Of a DNA stretch of 64,000 nt, positions 1-7,263 are shown in pieces. Both the position numbers and the translations under genes were made by a program. The first letter of the stretch is position 1. Each line of letters starts with the position of its first letter. The notes below the pieces were generated by a model. The model was not told the DNA's origin, searched no databases, and saw only the letters and a program-made list of their open reading frames with translations. Origin of the DNA: Delftia tsuruhatensis NBRC 16741 (GTDB lineage Bacteria > Pseudomonadota > Gammaproteobacteria > Burkholderiales > Burkholderiaceae_C); assembly GCF_001571325.1 (NCBI RefSeq), contig NZ_BCTO01000007.1, positions 212,934 to 276,933 of the forward strand. The letters are read 5' to 3'.

Positions 1-325
1 AGCGCGGGAAGATGGGCGAGGCGTCCAGGTCGTGCTGCAGGTATTCGTCGGCCACGACGACATCGCCCACGCGCACGCCTTCGCCCAGGCCGCCGGCGAC
101 GCCGGTGAAGGCGATGCGGCGCACGCCGAAGCGCTCGATCAGCGCCGTGGCCGTGGTGGCGGCCGCCACCTTGCCTATGCCCGACAGCGCGCAGACCACG
201 TCGTGCCCGTGCAGGCGCCCGCGCCAGAACATGCGGCCGGCGTGGGCCGTGCCCTGGGCGTCGGACAGGGCATGGACCAGGCCTTCCTGTTCCTGCGGCA
301 GGGCACTGAGGATGGCGATGGTCAT
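1..325 (-). CDS. mtnN: 5'-methylthioadenosine/S-adenosylhomocysteine nucleosidase, 3' end outside the window
   Basis: The gene starts with ATG at 325 and runs off the left edge, so only about 108 N-terminal residues are visible. The start MTIAILSALPQEQEGLV and the later GIGKVAAATT and FTGVAGGLGEGVRVGDVVV segments match the MtnN/Pfs family. These enzymes cleave adenine from methylthioadenosine and S-adenosylhomocysteine in the cytoplasm and clear by-products of methylation and polyamine synthesis. It lies about 100 bp downstream of the aspartate dehydrogenase gene on the same strand, so it may be read from the same transcript. The catalytic C-terminal part cannot be inspected here. Confidence 0.85.
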   Translation of the reverse strand, partial: MTIAILSALPQEQEGLVHALSDAQGTAHAGRMFWRGRLHGHDVVCALSGIGKVAAATTATALIERFGVRRIAFTGVAGGLGEGVRVGDVVVADEYLQHDLDASPIFPR

Positions 326-428
326 GGTGGCTTCTCTTTCAACGGCACAGGGAAAAAGCAAAGGCGGCCCGGGGGCCGCCTGCGGGGCGAAAGCGCCCAT
401 TGTGCCGCGAGCCTGTGCCCGGCGCGGC

Positions 429-1232
429 TCAGATGGCGATGGCCGTGGCCTGGTTGAGCACGGCGCGCACCACGCTGTAGACGGTGAGGGCCGAGGTCTT
501 GGGGTTGGCCGCCAGCGGCTTGCCGCGCATGGTCAATTCCATGGATCCGAAGGCGCCGCGCGCGGCCACATGGTGCACGTTCTCGTCCACGCCCGGGTCG
601 GCGTACAGGCGCACCGTGGTGCGGTCCAGGCCCATGCCGGCCAGCGACAGGGTGGCGGCCACGTTGGCGTTCTTGGGGTAGAGCTGGGCGGCCTCGCGTG
701 CGCTGCCTTCGAAGATGCAGAAGGCTTCCTTGAGGCTGGCGAGGTCGCAGCGCTGTTCTGCGGGCGTGCCGGTCCAGGCCAGGGGCGGCTTGCGGCCGGT
801 GTAGACCACTTCATCCAGGCCGCCGATGCGCGCAGCGGCCAGCGCATCCACGCCGCCGATGGCACCCGACAGCAATTGCACCTGGGTGCCTCCGGCCTCG
901 GCCGCCGCCTGCACGGCCTCGGCCATGCCCGGGGCGCTGAGTGCGCCGATGGAGGCCACGACGGCAGGAATGCCGCGCCGCAGGGCGGGCAGCACATGCT
1001 CCTCGATGGCGGCATGGCCCGCGCACTCCACGATGAGGTCGGGCCGGTCTTCGGCCGCCAGCGAAGGCACGGCACGCGCCTGGGGCGCATGCAGGGCCAG
1101 GGTGGCGCGCACGGCGTCGGTCACTTCCGGCACAAGCACCCAGCCCACCTGCACGGCGGCATGTCCCTTGAGCAGTTCGAGCACGCTGGCGCCAATCGCA
1201 CCGCAGCCAATCACAGCAATCTTCATCGTCAT
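429..1232 (-). CDS. nadX: L-aspartate dehydrogenase
   Basis: The protein has 267 residues. It opens with a Rossmann nucleotide-binding motif (AVIGCGAIGASV, residues 5-16) and has the NadX/DUF108 catalytic region near the C-terminus (ENVHHVAARGAFGSMELTMRG), ending NPKTSALTVYSVVRAVL. The family oxidises L-aspartate to iminoaspartate or oxaloacetate with NAD(P) and can feed NAD synthesis. No nadA or nadC lies nearby. The gene is instead the last of a cupin, hydrolase, IclR and nadX series on the minus strand, which suggests a catabolic rather than NAD-biosynthetic role (inference). The start could also be the second Met at 1226. Confidence 0.85.
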   Translation of the reverse strand: MTMKIAVIGCGAIGASVLELLKGHAAVQVGWVLVPEVTDAVRATLALHAPQARAVPSLAAEDRPDLIVECAGHAAIEEHVLPALRRGIPAVVASIGALSAPGMAEAVQAAAEAGGTQVQLLSGAIGGVDALAAARIGGLDEVVYTGRKPPLAWTGTPAEQRCDLASLKEAFCIFEGSAREAAQLYPKNANVAATLSLAGMGLDRTTVRLYADPGVDENVHHVAARGAFGSMELTMRGKPLAANPKTSALTVYSVVRAVLNQATAIAI

Positions 1233-1280
1233 ATCTTTCTGGGAAGGAATGCGCTGGCGGCCGGTGTGCCCACCATCCGT

Positions 1281-2087
1281 TCAGCGCAGAAAACCGGGAT
1301 GCTGGGTGCGCAGGTGGCCGGCCAGCTCATCGGCGGCGGCACGCACCTGCTCCACCCAGTCGGCCATGCGGCCGGGAGCGATTTCGGTGAAGGCCACGGC
1401 CATGCCCAGGCCCGCCACGATGCGCCCCTGCGCATCGCGCACGGGCGCGGCGATGCTGGAGACGCCGGGCTCGTAGAAGCCCTCGCCCATGGCGTAGCCG
1501 CGTTCATGGTCCTGCTGCAGCAACTGCAGCAACTGCTCCACGCTGCGCGGCGTGCTTTCCGAGAACTGGGGCAGTTCGCTGCCGCCGAACAGGGCGCGCA
1601 GCTGGTCCGCGTCCATGTCCTGCAGCAGTGCCCGGCCCAGCACGGTGGCATGGGCCGGCAGCCGCGAGCCCACGCGCACGGCGCCCTGGAAGGCGCCGGC
1701 CGGCGCGATGCGCGCCACGTAGACCACGGAGGTGCCGTCCAGCAGCGCCAGGTTGGTGGTGAAGCCCAGCCGGTCGCACAGCGACTGCAGCACGGGCTCG
1801 GCCAGCTGGGCCAGCGGCTGGGTGGACAGGTAGTCGTAGCCCAGGCGCAGCACGGCCAGGCCCAGCCGGTATTCGGTGCCCGAGCGTTGCAGATACCCCA
1901 TGCCCTCCAGCGTCGTCAGCATCCGGAACACCGTGGACCGGGGCAGCGCCAGGGTGCGCGCCAGGTCGGGCGCGCTCCACACGGGCTGCGAAGGCGTGAA
2001 GCAGGCCAGCAGGCGCAGGCCGCGCTCCAGCGCGGGGACGGTGTAGCGGTCGTTGTCGTTCGAGAGGGTTTCGGAGGTATCGCTCAT
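1281..2087 (-). CDS. IclR-family transcriptional regulator
   Basis: The 268-residue protein has the usual two-part layout: an N-terminal winged helix (VPALERGLRLLACF, then APDLARTLALPRSTVFRML, residues about 17-80) and a C-terminal effector-binding GAF-like domain (GYAMGEGFYEPGVSSIAAPV near residue 190). IclR proteins repress or activate catabolic operons in response to a small pathway metabolite. It sits between the hydrolase and nadX genes, 22 bp after the hydrolase stop, so it is probably co-transcribed and autoregulated. The dyad at 3558-3592 in front of the cupin gene is the best candidate operator. The ligand is not evident. Confidence 0.9.
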   Translation of the reverse strand: MSDTSETLSNDNDRYTVPALERGLRLLACFTPSQPVWSAPDLARTLALPRSTVFRMLTTLEGMGYLQRSGTEYRLGLAVLRLGYDYLSTQPLAQLAEPVLQSLCDRLGFTTNLALLDGTSVVYVARIAPAGAFQGAVRVGSRLPAHATVLGRALLQDMDADQLRALFGGSELPQFSESTPRSVEQLLQLLQQDHERGYAMGEGFYEPGVSSIAAPVRDAQGRIVAGLGMAVAFTEIAPGRMADWVEQVRAAADELAGHLRTQHPGFLR

Positions 2088-2109
2088 CGCAATTCGGGCA
2101 GGTAGGCCA

Positions 2110-2964
2110 TCAGGTCAGCAGGGTGGCCAGCCTCTGTGCGACATCCGCAGGTTGTTCGACGACAGAGGCATGGCCGGCTGCCGCAAGCGTAACGTACCGC
2201 GCCCCCAGTCTTGCGGCCCAGGCCGCGCAGGCGGCCGGCGGCGTGACCACGTCGTGCTCTCCCACCCAGACCTCGACCGGCATGGCAAGGCGCCCCGCCG
2301 CCTGCCCCAGGTCGCTGCCGCACAGCAGTTCCACGGCCTGGGCGTAGCCTGCGGCATGCAGGCGCGCCGTGTTCCAGCGCACCCATTGGCGCACGGGCTC
2401 GGGCGCGGCGGGCGAGACCAGGCGCTGGTCGATGGCGGCGGCCAGGCCTTCGATGCCTTTTTCCTGCAGGGCCGCAAGACGGCCCTGGCGTACCTTGGCC
2501 TGCTGCTCGCCCATGCCGGGTGCGCCATAGCCGCCAGCGGGGCTGATCAGCACCAGTTGCTGCACGCGCCCGGCACCGGCCTGCACCGCCCAGGGCGTGC
2601 CCATGAGCGCACCCAGCGAGTGGCCCACCAGCAGGCAGCGGCGCACGCCCAGCGCCTGCAGCGACTGCTCCAGCACGCGGGCGTAGTCGGCGCCCGTGGG
2701 CGCGGCGGGTGTCAGCGGTGTGGAGCGGCCATAGCCGGGCGCGTCCCAGGCCAGCACACGCGTGCGCGGCGCCAGCGCCAGGGCCACGTCCATCCAGGAC
2801 GCGGCGCCCGAGCTGATGCCGTGCAGCATCACCACGGCAAAGTCCGAGGTCGTGTCGCCGGCCTCGCGCCAGGCGACCTGGGCGCCACCGGGCAGGGCGA
2901 TGAGATGTTCGGGGAACTGCGCCTGAAGGCGCTGCTCCATGCGTTGCAGCGTCTGCGCGGTCAT
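2110..2964 (-). CDS. alpha/beta-fold hydrolase
   Basis: The protein has 284 residues from the ATG at 2964. I prefer this start because longer in-frame starts would overlap the upstream cupin gene. It shows the alpha/beta hydrolase core: an oxyanion segment VVMLHGISSGAASW, the nucleophile elbow LLVGHSLGALMG (Ser in GHSLG), an acid residue in WVGEHDVVTP and the catalytic His in AAAGHASVVEQP. Members act on esters, C-C bonds of ring-fission products or enol lactones. The neighbouring cupin, IclR and aspartate dehydrogenase genes point to a small catabolic pathway, but the substrate cannot be read from sequence. Confidence 0.87.
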   Translation of the reverse strand: MTAQTLQRMEQRLQAQFPEHLIALPGGAQVAWREAGDTTSDFAVVMLHGISSGAASWMDVALALAPRTRVLAWDAPGYGRSTPLTPAAPTGADYARVLEQSLQALGVRRCLLVGHSLGALMGTPWAVQAGAGRVQQLVLISPAGGYGAPGMGEQQAKVRQGRLAALQEKGIEGLAAAIDQRLVSPAAPEPVRQWVRWNTARLHAAGYAQAVELLCGSDLGQAAGRLAMPVEVWVGEHDVVTPPAACAAWAARLGARYVTLAAAGHASVVEQPADVAQRLATLLT

Positions 2965-2978
2965 GGCAGGCCCGCTAC

Positions 2979-3509
2979 TCAACGTTTGATTTTTGCCAGG
3001 GGGTGTTCTGGCGGATAGGTGGGCGTGATGGGCTTCTTGGCACCCAGCATCACGCACATCAGCGCGTCTTCGTCGCCGATGTTGATTTCCTCGCGGTACA
3101 CGCCGGGCGGCACGGAGACCACGTCGCGGTCGGTCAGGATGGTCTCGAAGCGCTGGCCGTCCTTCTCCAGCACGAGCTTGAGCTTGCCGCGGATCAGGAA
3201 GAAGACTTCCTCCACATCGGTATGCAGGTGCGATGGGCCTTCATTGCCGGCCGGGATGACCATGGTGGAGAAGGTGAAGTGCTCGGCCGGAATGGTGTTG
3301 CTGTCCGCAGCCACGCCCGTGCCGCCCGTGCCGATGTAGCGCATCTGGCCACGGCGGTACTTGGGATCGAAGTCGGCCTGGAACTTCAGCGCGTCGAAGT
3401 CGTACTTGCGCGTGGAAAACCGCGCCACGCGCGATTCCATCCATTGTTCGAAGCTGGAGCCTTCGGGCTGGTCCCAGGTGCGGGGCGTGTTCTGAGCGGA
3501 TTCGGACAT
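2979..3509 (-). CDS. cupin-domain protein, possible ring-cleavage dioxygenase of the 3-hydroxyanthranilate type
   Basis: The 176-residue protein starts at the ATG at 3509, which has a good GGAGAG site upstream; an in-frame ATG lies 15 bp further upstream. A cupin barrel is visible: GPSHLHTDVEEVFFLIRGKLKL carries the His, His and Glu pattern of cupin motif 1, and the second motif includes DRDVVSVPPGVYREEINIGDED. Single-domain cupins of this size include dioxygenases, isomerases and sensory proteins. As the first gene of the operon with a hydrolase and aspartate dehydrogenase it may do the oxygenation step, but that is inference. Confidence 0.82.
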   Translation of the reverse strand: MSESAQNTPRTWDQPEGSSFEQWMESRVARFSTRKYDFDALKFQADFDPKYRRGQMRYIGTGGTGVAADSNTIPAEHFTFSTMVIPAGNEGPSHLHTDVEEVFFLIRGKLKLVLEKDGQRFETILTDRDVVSVPPGVYREEINIGDEDALMCVMLGAKKPITPTYPPEHPLAKIKR

Positions 3510-3557
3510 GTGTCTCTCCATCAACGTCGGTGGATCATGGCGGGGAAGGCGCCATTT

Positions 3558-3592
3558 GTTTTATCCATGAATCACAGTTCATGGGGTAAAAC
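3558..3592. promoter_or_regulatory. 35-bp imperfect dyad in the cupin operon promoter, candidate IclR operator
   Basis: CCATGAA (3565-3571) and TTCATGG (3578-3584) form a perfect inverted repeat around TCACAG. They are flanked by GTTTTA (3558-3563) and TAAAAC (3587-3592), so two nested dyads share nearly one axis. The element is A/T-rich in an otherwise GC-rich gap and lies 49-83 bp upstream of the cupin start. IclR-type regulators bind palindromes of this kind, and the operon encodes one. Confidence 0.5.
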
Positions 3593-3622
3593 AATTATAG
3601 GAAGATTGATCGCACGCAACAA

Positions 3623-3650
3623 GGGCCACATGCGCAGCGGCATGTGGCCC
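3623..3650 (-). terminator. hairpin downstream of the MFS gene
   Basis: GGGCCACATGC (3623-3633) pairs with GCATGTGGCCC (3640-3650) around a 6-base loop, an 11-bp perfect stem 60 bp past the exporter stop codon. The poly-U tract is weak on the minus side, so termination is likely but not certain. Confidence 0.55.
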
Positions 3651-3709
3651 CTTTTGCTGCCCCGTCTGTTAGGGAACAGCGATGCGGGTGCAACAGCGAT
3701 GGCCGTGCC

Positions 3710-4906
3710 TCAGGCAGCCATGCTGCGCCGCCCAGGCCGAAAGCCCGCATGGCTGGCCGGCCAGACCACGGACAGGCAGGCCAGCGCCAACACCCCCAGC
3801 GCCCAGGGCAAGGCGCGGGCACCCAGCCAGCCCAGCAGCAGTCCGCCGGCCACGCCGCCGCTCGCCACGGCCAGGTTGAAGACCGTCACCAGCATGGACT
3901 GGGCCACGTCGGCGCCCTCGCCTGCCGCGTCGGCCAGCGCGGTCTGCAGCAGCGTGGGCGCGCCGCCAAAGCTCAGGCCCCAGGCCGCAACGCCGATCAG
4001 AACGGCCACGGCCGACTGCCCGGCCAGGCCCAGCACCAACGCAGACACGGCGAACAAGGCCAGGCTCAGCACGGTGAGTGCGCGCAGCCAGCGGTCCACC
4101 AGCAGGCCCGTGAGCCAGATGCCGGCAATAGCCGCAAGGCCGAACAGCAGCAGCACCCCATCCACCCTTTGCCCCAGACCCGCCGAAGCCAGGAAGGGCG
4201 CGATGAAGGTGTAGAGCATGTTGTGGGCCAGCATCCAGCCGAACAGCGCCAGCAGCACGGGGCGCACGCCGGGCATGAGCAGGATGCGCGCCACGGGCAG
4301 GCGCTGCTGCGCCGTCTGCCCGGCGTAATCCGGCACACCCAGCCGCACCCAGGCCAGCAGCAGCAGGCATAGCGCCGACAGCGCCCAGAACACGCCGCGC
4401 CAGTCGAACAGGCTGCCCAGCCAGGCGCCCAGCGGCACGCCGGCCGCCAGGGCCAATGGCTGGCCCACGCCCGCCACGGCCAGTGCGCGCCCCTGCAGAT
4501 GCGGCGGCACCATGCGCCGCGCATAGCCGGCCACCAGCCCCCAGATCACGCCCGCAGCCATGCCTGCGGCAAAGCGCGCGGCCAGGGTCAGGCCGTAGTG
4601 GCCGGACAGCGCGGTGAGGCTGTTGAACAGCAGCAGCCCGCCCACCGCCGCCATGAACAGTGGCCGGCGCCTGAGGCCGCGCGTGGCGGCCACGACGGGA
4701 ATGGCGGCCAGTACCGAACCCAGCGCGTACAACGTGACCATCTGGCCGGCCATGGCTTCGGACACAGCCAGTCCCGTGCCGATCTGCGGCAGCAGGCCGG
4801 CCGGCAGGGCCTCGGTCATGATGGCCAGAAAGCCTGCCATCGCCAGGGCCAGCAGCCTGCCCAGTGGCAGGCCTGTGTCGAAGGAGGTGTCCATGGGCGA
4901 ATTCAT
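3710..4906 (-). CDS. MFS sugar/drug efflux transporter, AraJ-like
   Basis: The predicted protein is 398 residues with twelve hydrophobic segments. It begins MNSPMDTSFDTGLPLGRLLA, followed by the first membrane helix AMAGFLAIMTEALPAGLLP, which is typical of AraJ/YdhP-type exporters of the major facilitator superfamily. The start at 4906 has an AAGGA site; an ATG at 4927 is an alternative. The gene follows the dehydrogenase gene by only a few bases and is very probably co-transcribed with it. Both lie downstream of a TetR gene and a TetR-type operator, the usual setting for an inducible exporter. The substrate is unknown. Confidence 0.87.
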   Translation of the reverse strand: MNSPMDTSFDTGLPLGRLLALAMAGFLAIMTEALPAGLLPQIGTGLAVSEAMAGQMVTLYALGSVLAAIPVVAATRGLRRRPLFMAAVGGLLLFNSLTALSGHYGLTLAARFAAGMAAGVIWGLVAGYARRMVPPHLQGRALAVAGVGQPLALAAGVPLGAWLGSLFDWRGVFWALSALCLLLLAWVRLGVPDYAGQTAQQRLPVARILLMPGVRPVLLALFGWMLAHNMLYTFIAPFLASAGLGQRVDGVLLLFGLAAIAGIWLTGLLVDRWLRALTVLSLALFAVSALVLGLAGQSAVAVLIGVAAWGLSFGGAPTLLQTALADAAGEGADVAQSMLVTVFNLAVASGGVAGGLLLGWLGARALPWALGVLALACLSVVWPASHAGFRPGRRSMAA

Positions 4907-4928
4907 TGCCTTGTCCTTGCTGCGCATC

Positions 4929-5813
4929 TCAGGCATGGGAGGCTGGATGGGATGCCAGGTGGGATGCCGCCATGTCCTTGTCGCCATGCCCGGCGGCCAG
5001 CGCGCGCTCGAAGCGGCGCAGCCCGGCCTGGGCGCCATCCAGCAGCAGGCCTGCGCCGGCGGCGGCATCGGCCACCAGCTGCGCGTCCTTGACGGCATTG
5101 GCCACGGTGAAGCTGGCGTCGTAGCGGCCTGACAGCATGGCAGCGGCCTTGGCCTGGAAGAAGCCGCTGTCCATGGGCCCGCCCGTGACGGCATCGACCA
5201 CCAGGGCCGGTTCTATGTCCAGCCCCTTGGCCAGCGCCAGGCTTTCGGCCAGGCCATGCGTGAGTGCGAAGGCCCAGTGGTTGAGCGCCAGCTTGAGCCG
5301 GCTGGCGGCGCCTGCCTGCTGCGCAATCCACAGGCTGCGTTTGCCGATGGCATCGAACACCGGCTGCACCTGGCCGCGCTGCGCCAGCGGGCCTGCGGCC
5401 AGGATGACCAGCTGGCCCTGCTCGGCCGGCTGGCGCGTGCCCTGCACGGGGCAGTCGTAGAACACCAGGCCATGCCGATCGGCGAACTGCGCCAGCGGCG
5501 CGATGGCGTCCACACCCACCGTGCTCAGTTGCAGCCACAGTGTGCCCGGCTGCAATGCGGGCGCTGCGGCCTGCATGGCCTGCAGCACGGCCGGCCCGTC
5601 CTTGAGCACAGTGACGACGATGCGGGCGCCACGCACGGCGTCGGCCGCGTCGCCACAGGCCTGAACGCCGTCGGCCGCAAGGGCCTGGGCCTTGGCGGCC
5701 GTCCGGTTCCAGGCCCGGACGGTGAAGCCCTTGCGTTGCAGGTTGCGCGCGACGGGCGCACCGATCAGGCCCGTGCCGAGCACCGCAATGGTGGTTTGAA
5801 GGTTTGAATGCAT
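4929..5813 (-). CDS. NAD(P)-dependent oxidoreductase of the 3-hydroxyisobutyrate dehydrogenase family
   Basis: The protein is 294 residues from the ATG at 5813, which has a CTGGAG site. The N-terminal Rossmann motif is AVLGTGLIGAPVARNLQ and the family Lys-containing region is KLALNHWAFALTHGLAES. The product-binding motif near residue 120 (FYDCPVQGTRQPAEQGQL) resembles the DAPVSGG motif of this beta-hydroxyacid dehydrogenase family but is degenerate (PVQG). Members reduce or oxidise small beta-hydroxy or imine substrates, including imine reductases. Its operator-controlled promoter at 5872-5887 and the MFS gene just after it suggest an inducible detoxification unit (inference). Confidence 0.83.
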   Translation of the reverse strand: MHSNLQTTIAVLGTGLIGAPVARNLQRKGFTVRAWNRTAAKAQALAADGVQACGDAADAVRGARIVVTVLKDGPAVLQAMQAAAPALQPGTLWLQLSTVGVDAIAPLAQFADRHGLVFYDCPVQGTRQPAEQGQLVILAAGPLAQRGQVQPVFDAIGKRSLWIAQQAGAASRLKLALNHWAFALTHGLAESLALAKGLDIEPALVVDAVTGGPMDSGFFQAKAAAMLSGRYDASFTVANAVKDAQLVADAAAGAGLLLDGAQAGLRRFERALAAGHGDKDMAASHLASHPASHA

Positions 5814-5871
5814 GGGAACTCCAGGGTGATGAGAGAGTGAAACAGACAAGGAAAACTGAGATCCGGATTAC

Positions 5872-5887
5872 TGGAACGATCATTCCA
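5872..5887. promoter_or_regulatory. TetR-type operator copy 1
   Basis: TGGAACGATCATTCCA is a 16-bp near-perfect dyad about 60 bp upstream of the dehydrogenase start. An identical 16-mer lies upstream of the tetR gene at 6563-6578. Identical dyads before the regulator and its target are strong internal evidence for a shared repressor. Confidence 0.8.
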
Positions 5888-5930
5888 ATTCAAGGAAAAT
5901 AAAAACCCGCAACGGCACGACATGCGCGCG

Positions 5931-5951
5931 GCGGGTGGCGGGTGGCGGGTG
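5931..5951. repeat. three tandem 7-bp units
   Basis: GCGGGTG occurs three times in perfect tandem just downstream of the tetR stop codon. It is outside any coding region and has no obvious function. Confidence 0.7.
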
Positions 5952-5956
5952 GCCGG

Positions 5957-6547
5957 CTATTGCGCCTGCAGCGCCATGTCGACCACGTCGACCACATCCA
6001 TCAGGCACTGGCGGCGCTGCGGCGCGCTGCTGCCCTTGCCCAGCACGCGCAGGCCCTGCACGGTGTTCAGGACGAAGCGCGCCAGGGCGCGCGGCTTTTT
6101 GCTGTCGGTGATGTCGCCTTCCTGCTGGCCGCGCAGGATGAGCTTTTCCAGCGCCTTTTGCAGGCGCTGGAAGTTGCCGGCCACCCTCTCGGCCACGGCC
6201 TCGTCATGGCCGGCCAGCTCCAGCGCGGCATTGGCGACCAGGCAGCCCCGGCGCCCGGCATCGCTCAATTCGTCCTGCACGATGCGCAGCAGCAGCTGCC
6301 GCACCAGGTCCCGGGCGCGTCCCGGGCCGGACAGCAGTTCCACGTTGGAGGTGGTCACGGCCTCATAGCGGCGCAGCGCATGCTGGAACAGCCCCTGCTT
6401 GTTCTCGAAGGTGCCGTACAGGCTGCTGCGCGACAGGCCCGTGCCGTCCACCAGGTCCTGCACCGAGGTGGCCGCGTAGCCGCGCTGCCAGAACACCTGC
6501 ATGGCGGCGTCTGCAATGTCATCGGGGTCGAAGTCCTTGGTGCGCAT
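5957..6547 (-). CDS. TetR/AcrR-family repressor
   Basis: The 196-residue protein has an N-terminal TetR helix-turn-helix: DIADAAMQVFWQRGYAATSVQDL, then GLSRSSLYGTFENKQGLF (residues about 10-55). The C-terminal ligand domain resembles the TetR_C_16/YxaF-like group (RGCLVANAALELAGHDEAV). It probably represses itself and the downstream dehydrogenase-MFS unit through the two identical dyads at 6563-6578 and 5872-5887. These lie immediately upstream of the regulator and in the spacer before the dehydrogenase. The inducer is not known and could be an electrophile or a drug-like compound. Confidence 0.9.
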   Translation of the reverse strand: MRTKDFDPDDIADAAMQVFWQRGYAATSVQDLVDGTGLSRSSLYGTFENKQGLFQHALRRYEAVTTSNVELLSGPGRARDLVRQLLLRIVQDELSDAGRRGCLVANAALELAGHDEAVAERVAGNFQRLQKALEKLILRGQQEGDITDSKKPRALARFVLNTVQGLRVLGKGSSAPQRRQCLMDVVDVVDMALQAQ

Positions 6548-6562
6548 GGTGGCTCATTGAAT

Positions 6563-6578
6563 TGGAACGATCATTCCA
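6563..6578. promoter_or_regulatory. TetR-type operator copy 2
   Basis: TGGAACGATCATTCCA lies 16-31 bp upstream of the tetR start and is identical to the dyad at 5872-5887. The flanks (ATT on the left, TT on the right) are also A/T. The position fits autorepression. Confidence 0.8.
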
Positions 6579-6628
6579 TTAAATGTAGGCAGCCGTTTGG
6601 CGGCTGTCAAGATTGCGCCAAAGGGCCT

Positions 6629-7120
6629 TCACTCGCAGGGAATTTCCAGCCCCACCTTCACGCGGTCCAGCGCCACGATGGTCTTGAACCATTTGACGTT
6701 GGGGTTCTCGGCGAACAGGCGCTGCGCCAGGGCCTCGTACTCCTGCATGGTGGCCACGGTGAGCACGAGCACGAAGTCCACCTCGCCCGTGACGTAGTAG
6801 CACTGCTGGACCTCGGGCACGGCGAAGTGCGATTTCATGGCGTTGAGCGCATCGATGCTGGTGCGCTCGGTCATGACCTCCACGATGATGGTGATGGGCC
6901 GGCCCACGCGCGTGGGGTCCACGGTGGCGGCCTGGCCGGTGATCACGCCTTCGGCCTGCATGCGCTTGAGCCGGCGCTGCACGGCGGCCGTGGACAGGTT
7001 GACCTGCTCGGCCAGCAGGCGCAGCGGCACCGTGCTGTCGCGCTGGACGATGGCCAGGATGGCGCGGTCGAAGCCGTCCAGGTCGGCCAGGTGTGCAGGG
7101 TGGGCGGTGTGCTTGGTCAT
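6629..7120 (-). CDS. Lrp/AsnC-family transcriptional regulator
   Basis: The protein is 163 residues from the ATG at 7120. The N-terminal helix-turn-helix (LDGFDRAILAIVQRD, then LAEQVNLSTAAVQRRLKRM) is followed by the RAM/AsnC ligand domain (VQQCYYVTGEVDFVLVLTV and FAENPNVKWFKTIVALDRVK). Family members sense amino acids or related small molecules and form octamers that bind several operator sites. It is divergent from the lactate-permease-type transporter gene, with two dyads in the shared gap, so local control of that transporter is likely. Confidence 0.9.
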   Translation of the reverse strand: MTKHTAHPAHLADLDGFDRAILAIVQRDSTVPLRLLAEQVNLSTAAVQRRLKRMQAEGVITGQAATVDPTRVGRPITIIVEVMTERTSIDALNAMKSHFAVPEVQQCYYVTGEVDFVLVLTVATMQEYEALAQRLFAENPNVKWFKTIVALDRVKVGLEIPCE

Positions 7121-7144
7121 GGGAAGCGAGGACTTTTGGAGGGT

Positions 7145-7157
7145 GAGAAATTTTCTC
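7145..7157. promoter_or_regulatory. 13-bp dyad in the lrp-like/permease divergent promoter
   Basis: GAGAA (7145-7149), ATT, TTCTC (7153-7157) is a perfect inverted repeat with an A/T core, as in Lrp-family binding sites. It lies 25 bp upstream of the regulator start. Confidence 0.45.
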
Positions 7158-7196
7158 GCAAACACCCCCAATTCAGAGACCAAAAAACAGGTGCCG

Positions 7197-7211
7197 CGAA
7201 ATAGTATTTCG
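7197..7211. promoter_or_regulatory. 15-bp perfect palindrome in the lrp-like/permease divergent promoter
   Basis: CGAAATA-G-TATTTCG is a perfect odd palindrome 53 bp upstream of the permease start. Its axis lies about 53 bp (five helical turns) from that of the dyad at 7145-7157, a spacing that suits an Lrp-type octamer wrapping DNA. Confidence 0.5.
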
Positions 7212-7263
7212 TCGTTTTCCGCATCCAACGCATGCGGACCTGCCTGCCGAGAAATCCCATCCC

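Noticed and set aside
12..2105. A 697-codon open frame on the plus strand
   Set aside because: It lies opposite nadX and the IclR gene and its translation is low-complexity His, Arg and Gly sequence without any family match.
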